The notes below the pieces were generated by a model. That model worked only from the letters and a program-made list of their open reading frames with translations, searched no databases and was not told the DNA's origin. A program made the position numbers and the translations under genes. This document shows, piece after piece, positions 62,003-64,000 of a DNA stretch of 64,000 nt (positions are counted from its first letter, which is position 1; each line of letters begins with the position of its first letter). The stretch comes from Ralstonia soli (GTDB lineage: Bacteria; Pseudomonadota; Gammaproteobacteria; Burkholderiales; Burkholderiaceae), in NCBI RefSeq assembly GCF_023955655.1, contig NZ_JAMXHT010000004.1, forward strand, positions 372,001 to 436,000, read 5' to 3'.

Positions 62003-62031
62003 AAAAACCGCGCCACTCACGGGACGCGGTT
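62001..62031 (-). terminator. Terminator of aceA
   Basis: AACCGCG (62006-62012) pairs with CGCGGTT (62025-62031); on the minus strand it is followed by seven U residues. It overlaps the last codon of the convergent GntR gene. Confidence 0.8.
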
Positions 62032-62096
62032 CGAGTGGGCCGCGCGTGGTCAGCGCGGCAGCCCAGGTGACTTCGGTGCCGGATGCGTCGGCAGCC

Positions 62097-63401
<1,305 letters not shown>

Positions 63402-63519
63402 CTCAATCTCCTGCTTGATCGCATCACTCAAATAAAAACCGCATCCCTCACGTCTTGCCTTGAGCCGCCGACCTTCCACCAGCGCCTTTTCTGTACTGCT
63501 GGGCAGCTCAAGTCATGTG

Positions 63520-63692
63520 TCTTATATAAGAGTTTAGGGAAGCCGAGTGCAACGCAACAAGAAGAACCCCAACTGCACCGGAAGTTTTTATTTCTTATAT
63601 TTCAAACGCTTACGATCAATATTCCGCAATGTGGAAATATCTTTTTCATCATGAAAGCGCGTGATGGTGCCATGCAAAGCGCAAGTTTTGCG
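63520..63692 (-). promoter_or_regulatory. aceA promoter region with several dyads
   Basis: In the 402-bp gap 63402-63803, a palindromic TATATAAG-type -10 lies at 63520-63531 (TCTTATATAAGA). Further upstream are near-palindrome TTCCGCA-A-TGTGGAA (63622-63636), perfect TTTCAT-C-ATGAAA (63644-63656) and CGCAA-GTT-TTGCG (63680-63692). They fit operators of one or more regulators of the glyoxylate shunt. No gene is seen in the gap. Confidence 0.55.
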
Positions 63693-63757
63693 GGCCAAAA
63701 CAACTTTCCGCATTATGAAAAATCAACGAAATCCGACCGTCACATCCGATCGCCCAT

Positions 63758-63780
63758 AAAAAAACGCCGCAGTCGCGGCG
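63758..63780 (-). terminator. Terminator of the gene at the right edge
   Basis: CGCCGC (63765-63770) pairs with GCGGCG (63775-63780), loop AGTC. On the minus strand it is followed by seven U residues, 23 bp after the stop codon of the edge gene. Confidence 0.8.
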
Positions 63781-63803
63781 CTCTCATGAACAGGAACAGC
63801 GGA

Positions 63804-64000
63804 TCAGACGCGCGCCAGGCGGTGCGCTACCCAATCTCCACCCGCAATCACAGGCCGGCCGGCGATGTGTTGCGCGCTGACCGGATAGACGATGCAGTCG
63901 ACAAATTCGCTGCCCAACATGACGGCGTGGTTCTCGCGCAGGAACAACGCATCGCCCCCGGGGTAGACCTCTTCGATCTCATCCAGCACCGGGACGAGCG
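63804..64000 (-). CDS. Unidentified protein, C-terminal part (runs off right edge)
   Basis: The last 65 residues of a minus-strand gene continuing beyond the window, ending IAGGDWVAHRLARV. The segment begins LVPVLDEIEEVYPGG and is mixed alpha/beta with a Cys in DCIVYPVS. Not recognised. Codon bias is like its neighbours and a terminator follows, supporting a real gene. Confidence 0.55.
   Translation of the reverse strand, partial: LVPVLDEIEEVYPGGDALFLRENHAVMLGSEFVDCIVYPVSAQHIAGRPVIAGGDWVAHRLARV

Overview
The window is about 64 kb of GC-rich bacterial chromosome. It is densely packed with housekeeping genes and contains no rRNA, tRNA, transposase, prophage or CRISPR array. Gene order and protein sequences point to a betaproteobacterium of the Burkholderiales, most likely Ralstonia of the pickettii/mannitolilytica type. 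The indicators are the rpsB-tsf-pyrH-frr-uppS-cdsA-dxr-rseP-bamA run, smc-zipA-ligA-def, the dapC-dapD-dapE-prmB cluster, an arginine-rich RluB and a bacterial acyl-CoA-binding protein. This assignment is by recognition; no database search was possible.

Layout. (1) 1-8.4 kb, minus strand: the translation/envelope superoperon rpsB-tsf-pyrH-frr-uppS-cdsA-dxr-rseP-bamA, with bamA running off the left edge. (2) 8.7-14.2 kb, plus: map, glnD and an rluB-type pseudouridine synthase with a 27-residue tandem repeat. (3) 14.3-25.5 kb, minus: a lipoprotein hydrolase, def, ligA (with an apparent internal HhH duplication), zipA, smc, an exported alpha/beta hydrolase and an EamA transporter. (4) 25.6-31.1 kb, plus: dapC, dapD, a small membrane-anchored coiled-coil protein, an ArsC/YffB-like protein, dapE, a CYTH protein and prmB. 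(5) 31.1-41.3 kb, minus: a small lipoprotein, then a peptide-scavenging operon transcribed rpiR, iaaA, gsiA, gsiB, gsiC, gsiD, a DmpA-type peptidase and dppA. (6) 41.6-44.7 kb, plus: an ABC-F ATPase and a CaiB-type CoA-transferase. (7) 45-48.1 kb, minus: alr, radA, dsbB. (8) 48.8-50.1 kb, plus: lplT. (9) 50.1-52.2 kb, minus: tsaB-rimI-udg with 4-nt overlaps. (10) 52.3-57.2 kb: an acyl-CoA-binding protein, an EmrB-type exporter, a DUF1857 protein, aceB and a haloacid dehalogenase. (11) 57.4-62.0 kb, plus: a LysR regulator, a universal stress protein and an NCS1 permease-racemase-GntR cassette. (12) 62.1-64 kb, minus: aceA and the 3' end of an unidentified gene.

The least expected material is non-coding. 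Two inverted copies of a 207-209 bp structured element (31822-32028 and 44722-44930) keep the same hairpin architecture and a conserved 20-nt loop, while their inner stems differ in sequence but still pair. At 31106-31359 lies a diverged array of about twelve 21-bp units that reads as a heptapeptide repeat in one phase, broken by two 22-bp units. Several intergenic regions carry dyads that look like operators (upstream of rpiR, the NCS1 permease and aceA) or terminators, including one only 9 nt before a start codon.

Functionally the window joins core growth functions (translation, isoprenoid and phospholipid synthesis, outer-membrane assembly, lysine/DAP synthesis, chromosome organisation) with scavenging modules for peptides, nucleobases or hydantoins, and two-carbon compounds via the glyoxylate shunt.
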